33,026 bases of DNA, from contig NZ_WBMR01000099.1 of assembly GCF_008923365.1 (NCBI RefSeq), positions 1 through 33,026 on the forward strand, in the 5' to 3' direction. Shown piece after piece: positions 29,897 through 33,026 of the stretch. How positions within the stretch are numbered: position 1 is the stretch's first letter; every line of letters starts with the position of its first letter. Made by a program: the position numbers and the translations under genes. Under the pieces are notes generated by a model. The model did no database searches and was not told where the DNA came from. It worked only from the letters and a program-made list of their open reading frames with translations. The DNA comes from Actinomadura montaniterrae. GTDB lineage: Bacteria > Actinomycetota > Actinomycetes > Streptosporangiales > Streptosporangiaceae.

Positions 29897-31447
29897 GTGA
29901 CCCCTCACGAGCCTCCCCTTCCGTCCTCCACCGCGGTCCTGTGGCCGCGGTGCTCGGCCGTCCACGGATGCAGCGGGCGCGCCGCCGGCGGATTCGCGGG
30001 CTGCCCCGCCCACCTGCGGCCCGCCGAGTTCGAGCGGTTCGCGGCCGGGCTGCGTCCCGGAGGCGACCTCGACCTGCGCGGCGTCACCGTCCCGCCGTGG
30101 CTGCTGGACGCGGTGCTCGACGCGGTCACCGGCCCCGACGGGCGCCCCCACCTCGGCCGCGCCCGCTTCGACGGCGCCGTGCTGCCGTCCCACGCGGTGC
30201 TGCGCGGCGTGTGCGTCGAGGGGGACAGCTCGTTCGACGGCGCCTGCTTCCTCGGCGGCGCCTCGTTCTTCGACGCCCGGTTCTTCGGCCACGTGTCCTT
30301 CCGCGGGGCCCGGTTCGGCGGCAACGCGTCCTTCCACGAGGCGCGGTTCCACCGGCACGCCTCGTTCGAGGAGGCCGTCTTCACCGGCGACGCGCTGTTC
30401 GGCGAGGCCGTCTGGCACGCCGACGCCGCGTTCCCCAAGGCGGTGTTCTTCGGCGCCGCCTGCTTCGACCGCGCCGAGTTCGGCCGGGACGCGGCGATGC
30501 AGGGCGCGTGCTTCGGCGCGGCGGTCTCGTTCCGGCGGGTCCGCGTCGCCCGGCACGCCCGGTTCGAGCGCACCCGGTTCCGGCGCGGGCTGTGGCTCGG
30601 CCCGCTCGTCGCCGGCGGCCGGATCGGCCTCGCGGACGCCGCGGCGCGCGGCGGGCTGCGCGTGCACGCGGCGGCGCGGCTGGTGGACGCCCGGGCCGTC
30701 ACGGTCCGCGGCGAGGCCGAGTTCCGGCTGCGCCGCGCCGAGCTCGACCTGGAGGGCGCCTCCTTCGACGCGGCGGTGAACGTCCGGTCGCTGCCGAACC
30801 CGATCCAGGGGCTCGCCGAGCCGGAGTCGTGGACCGGTCCCGCGGCGGTCCGGCTGGTGTCGCTGCGCCGCGTGGACGCGGCGCACCTGCACCTCGCCGA
30901 CGTCGACCTCAGCGGGTGCAGCTTCCTCGGGCTCGTCCACCCCGACCGGCTGCGGATCAGCGGCGACTGCCCGTTCGCGACCGTCCCGGACCGGCGCCGC
31001 TGGCGGCCCTGGGGGCACGGCGGCGCCGGGCGCGCCGTGCTGGCCGACGACCTGGCCCGCAACGCCGACGACGCGGCCTGCGGCGAGGACCGGCTGGAGG
31101 CCCTCTACCGGGAGCTGGCCCGCGCGACGGCGGGCTCCGACCGCGCCCGCCTCGCCCGCGACTTCCGCTACAGCGCGCTGGAGATGCGGCGCCGCAGCGA
31201 GCCGCACCAGTGGCGGCGCTGGCTCCTGCACCTGCTGTGGATCACCAGCGGGTACGGGCTGCGCGCCGGGCGGATGGCGGTGTGGCTCGCGGTGGCGATC
31301 GCGCTGGTGTGCTGCGGGCTGCTGCTCGTCCGCCACCAGCACCCGGTGGCGTCCGGCCGCACCCGTCCCCACCAGCCGTTCTCCTCGTTCGGACGGCGCT
31401 CCGCGCATCCCGCCCCGCGCAAGGGCGTGCGGCCCCTCGCCCGCTGA
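29897..31447 (+). CDS. Pentapeptide-repeat membrane protein with N-terminal CCCH-like cysteines
   Basis: 516 residues from GTG 29897. The N-terminus has Cys19, Cys25, Cys36 and His39 (C-x5-C-x10-C-x2-H), a possible small metal site. Residues 80-235 are clear pentapeptide repeats of the A(D/S/R)F type (ASFFDARFFGHVSFRGARF and further units), forming a square beta-helix. After a degenerate part comes a helical connector (LEALYRELARA...RDFRYSALEMRRR), a WITSGYGLRAGR motif and one membrane segment at about 458-478, then a basic tail. Connector, arginine cluster, GYG-x-R motif and membrane part recur in the gene at 7350. Function unknown; pentapeptide proteins can mimic DNA or act as scaffolds, but nothing here shows which. 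Confidence 0.82.
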   Translation: MTPHEPPLPSSTAVLWPRCSAVHGCSGRAAGGFAGCPAHLRPAEFERFAAGLRPGGDLDLRGVTVPPWLLDAVLDAVTGPDGRPHLGRARFDGAVLPSHAVLRGVCVEGDSSFDGACFLGGASFFDARFFGHVSFRGARFGGNASFHEARFHRHASFEEAVFTGDALFGEAVWHADAAFPKAVFFGAACFDRAEFGRDAAMQGACFGAAVSFRRVRVARHARFERTRFRRGLWLGPLVAGGRIGLADAAARGGLRVHAAARLVDARAVTVRGEAEFRLRRAELDLEGASFDAAVNVRSLPNPIQGLAEPESWTGPAAVRLVSLRRVDAAHLHLADVDLSGCSFLGLVHPDRLRISGDCPFATVPDRRRWRPWGHGGAGRAVLADDLARNADDAACGEDRLEALYRELARATAGSDRARLARDFRYSALEMRRRSEPHQWRRWLLHLLWITSGYGLRAGRMAVWLAVAIALVCCGLLLVRHQHPVASGRTRPHQPFSSFGRRSAHPAPRKGVRPLAR

Positions 31448-31530
31448 CGGCGGCGCGCCCCACCGCCCCCGGATGATCGTCAAAAGGGCGCGCCACTGTT
31501 TTGTCAGTGCTTTGGGTAATGATTCTTGTT

Positions 31531-31881
31531 ATGAGCAGAGACAGCCATCCGGGGGTGCAGTGCCCGCACTGCCATTCCCATCTCGCGCTCGTCCCCGTGC
31601 CCGGAAATACCGCCCCCGCGGCCGTGCCCTCTCCACCGCCCGCCCCGCAGCCCGCACCAGTGCCCTCTCCGGCGTCCGTGCCGCCGGTCGCCGCCAAGGA
31701 GGAATGGCAGCCGCCACCCGTCGCGGAGGTCCTCGCCGCCTATGCCGGACGCGTCAAGGACTCCGCCACCGCAATGCGCGGCGCCGCCCGCGTCCGCGAC
31801 AGCCTGAACCGCGCCCGCACCGCCGCCGCGCAGCGCCGGGCCGCCCAGAGAACCGCCCGCCGGACCCCCAAAAGCGCCTGA
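31531..31881 (+). CDS. Small CxxC protein with proline-rich linker and basic tail
   Basis: 116 residues from the ATG at 31531; in-frame TTG 31501 and ATG 31519 are alternatives. The N-terminus contains CPHCHSH (Cys11, Cys14, His15, His17), a possible zinc knuckle, then a Pro/Ala/Val linker (about 25-60), a short helix EVLAAYAGRVKDSATAM and an Arg/Ala-rich tail that could bind nucleic acid. The region before the ATG is unusually AT-rich for this genome and has no ribosome site, so a leaderless message is possible. I do not recognise the family. Codon use (G/C in third positions) supports a real gene. Confidence 0.6.
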   Translation: MSRDSHPGVQCPHCHSHLALVPVPGNTAPAAVPSPPPAPQPAPVPSPASVPPVAAKEEWQPPPVAEVLAAYAGRVKDSATAMRGAARVRDSLNRARTAAAQRRAAQRTARRTPKSA

Positions 31882-31923
31882 TCACGTCCCGATCACGGCG
31901 GCCCGATTCCCGCGGCGGCGGAA

Positions 31924-31962
31924 GGGACGGCGCACGGCCCGCGAAGGCCATGGCACCGTCCC
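31924..31962 (+). terminator. Hairpin after the CxxC protein gene
   Basis: GGGACGG at 31924-31930 pairs with CCGTCCC at 31956-31962, and inside it GGCC (31936-31939) pairs with GGCC (31946-31949). It lies 42 bases after the stop at 31881 in a convergent gap. Confidence 0.5.
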
Positions 31963-31970
31963 TCCCCGAA

Positions 31971-31993
31971 CGCGCGCCCGATACCGGCGCGCG
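31971..31993 (-). terminator. Hairpin after the CU044_5270-family gene
   Basis: CGCGCGCC (31971-31978) and GGCGCGCG (31986-31993) form a perfect 8-bp stem with a 7-base loop, 14 bases beyond the minus-strand stop at 32008. The two hairpins of this gap seem to serve one direction each. Confidence 0.55.
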
Positions 31994-32007
31994 CCATCGT
32001 CAACGCG

Positions 32008-33026
32008 TCACTCCGGCGCGGAATCCGTCCATTCCATGGTCATCACGGAGCTGGAGCTGAGCACCGTTCCGGCGGGCCGCGGCTCCTTCGCCGACGGGGT
32101 CACCAGCACCCTTTCGTCGGCGAGCGCCTTTCCGGTCGCCGGGTCGATCACCAGCAGATGCCGGACCACCCCGCTCGCGTCCTTCTCCCTCATCCCGATC
32201 GCGTCGCCGGTGCGGCCCCGCGGATCGGTGACCCGGCCGACGGAGTCGACCGTCTTCAGCCCGGCCAGCATCCGGAACGCCGCCGCCCGCACCTTCGGCC
32301 GCACCGGCAGCTCGGTGACCAGGCTCCCCGCGACCCGGAACAGCCACGCGTCCGCCGCCATCGGCACGCTCGACGACTCGGTGTCGTGCCCGCCGTACCA
32401 GCGCAGGACCTCCTTCTTCAGCCGCTTCGGGTCGTCCGGGAGGCTCTGCAGCTGCTTCATGGTCACGTTCCGGCCGAGCCAGTAGACCTTGTTCCCGTCG
32501 ACGAGCGGGGTGCTGCTCGTCTCCACCGGCCCCGGCCCGGTCGGCACCTTCATGGCCTTGTAGCCGCCCTTGCCGCTCGGCTGGATCGGCACCCGCAGCG
32601 ACAGCGTCGCCGGCGACCCGGCCCGCCGGTACGCCGCCGCGTCCGCCGGGGACGCGGGCTTCGCGCCGAGCCGCTGCTGGCTGCCGATCATCTTCCCGCC
32701 CGGCCCGCCGGGCGCCCACTCGTCCGACTTCTCCATGAGCAGGACGGTGTAGCGCTCCTTGCCCTGCCCCTGGGCCAGCCACGAGCTGGTACCGATCGTC
32801 GACTTGTGCCAGTACCGCCCGGTCGGCTCGGACGTGGCGTCCAGCTTCTCGGCGGCGGCGAGCAGCACCGTCCGGGCGTCGAGCGGCCGCACCGGACCGG
32901 CCTGCGGGTGGCGACCCGGCGCCTTCTGGTCGCCGCCCCCGCCGGACGTCACCGCCACGACGCCGACCGAGGCCGCCGCGACCGCCCCGGCCAGGCCGAG
33001 CCCCCACATCGGCCGGACCCGGGACC
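32008..33026 (-). CDS. CU044_5270-family membrane protein (5' end outside window)
   Basis: At least 339 residues; the frame stays open to the window edge. An ATG at 33009 would start directly in the hydrophobic segment GLAGAVAAASVGVVAV, while family members normally have a cytoplasmic N-terminal region before it, so the true start is probably outside. After the membrane segment comes an external domain with TVLLAAAEKLD, GRYWHKSTIGTS, KMIGSQQRLGAKPASPADAAAYRRAG split over that region, and the C-terminal FRMLAGLKTVDSVGRVTDPRGRTGDAIG and LLVIDPATGKALADE blocks that mark the CU044_5270 family. Such proteins often follow an ECF sigma-factor gene and may act as its membrane partner; the neighbouring gene is not visible here. 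Confidence 0.85.
   Translation of the reverse strand, partial: SRVRPMWGLGLAGAVAAASVGVVAVTSGGGGDQKAPGRHPQAGPVRPLDARTVLLAAAEKLDATSEPTGRYWHKSTIGTSSWLAQGQGKERYTVLLMEKSDEWAPGGPGGKMIGSQQRLGAKPASPADAAAYRRAGSPATLSLRVPIQPSGKGGYKAMKVPTGPGPVETSSTPLVDGNKVYWLGRNVTMKQLQSLPDDPKRLKKEVLRWYGGHDTESSSVPMAADAWLFRVAGSLVTELPVRPKVRAAAFRMLAGLKTVDSVGRVTDPRGRTGDAIGMREKDASGVVRHLLVIDPATGKALADERVLVTPSAKEPRPAGTVLSSSSVMTMEWTDSAPE

Overview
The window is a very GC-rich (well above 70% by eye), densely coded actinobacterial chromosome segment. A WhiB-family regulator, a Spo0M homologue, many GTG/TTG starts, a ppk1-mutT1 pair arranged as in mycobacteria, and a guanidine-III riboswitch nearly identical to the published Thermobifida one point to a filamentous actinomycete. 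Actinomadura or another member of Streptosporangiales is my best guess, but the genus is inference. I see no tRNA, rRNA, insertion sequence, prophage or CRISPR array, and the protein-coding genes look chromosomal and intact.

Left part (1-5.9 kb): an apparently polycistronic surface-polysaccharide locus. It holds the tail of an unknown gene, a large double-anchored parallel beta-helix protein, two tandem paralogous membrane-anchored beta-helix proteins, and a UDP-glucose/GDP-mannose dehydrogenase that would supply a uronic acid. A strong hairpin ends the unit. Next comes gdx (guanidinium exporter) behind a guanidine-III riboswitch whose 5' strand can also pair with the gdx Shine-Dalgarno, then spo0M behind an ECF-like promoter.

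Middle part (7.3-24.4 kb): mixed housekeeping and regulatory genes. They include a beta-helix/membrane protein, an SDR, a polytopic membrane protein, a rhomboid protease, two zinc-free MDR oxidoreductases, a WhiB regulator with a doubly palindromic promoter, three GNAT acetyltransferases, an HTH/TPR-like regulator, and an ABC-2 exporter divergent from an OmpR-type two-component system. Also here are a secreted HNH nuclease, an ABM-like small protein, a SnoaL-like protein, a TetR regulator divergent from its probable oxidoreductase target with a perfect 21-bp operator, and a HAD phosphatase. The TetR and HAD genes converge on an eight-copy CTAG-containing tandem repeat that holds both stop codons.

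Right part (24.5-33 kb): a polyphosphate island. A CYTH-CHAD protein converges on mutT1 (Nudix plus histidine phosphatase), which overlaps ppk1. A two-unit PHO-box-like direct repeat lies just upstream of ppk1. It is followed by a zinc-ribbon protein, a pentapeptide-repeat membrane protein whose C-terminal layout resembles that of the beta-helix gene at 7.35 kb, a small CxxC protein, and a CU044_5270-family membrane protein running off the right edge.

Most notable are the riboswitch with its alternative anti-Shine-Dalgarno pairing, the beta-helix/uronic-acid locus, the CTAG repeat at convergent stop codons, and operator-like repeats upstream of whiB, tetR, ppk1 and the response regulator.
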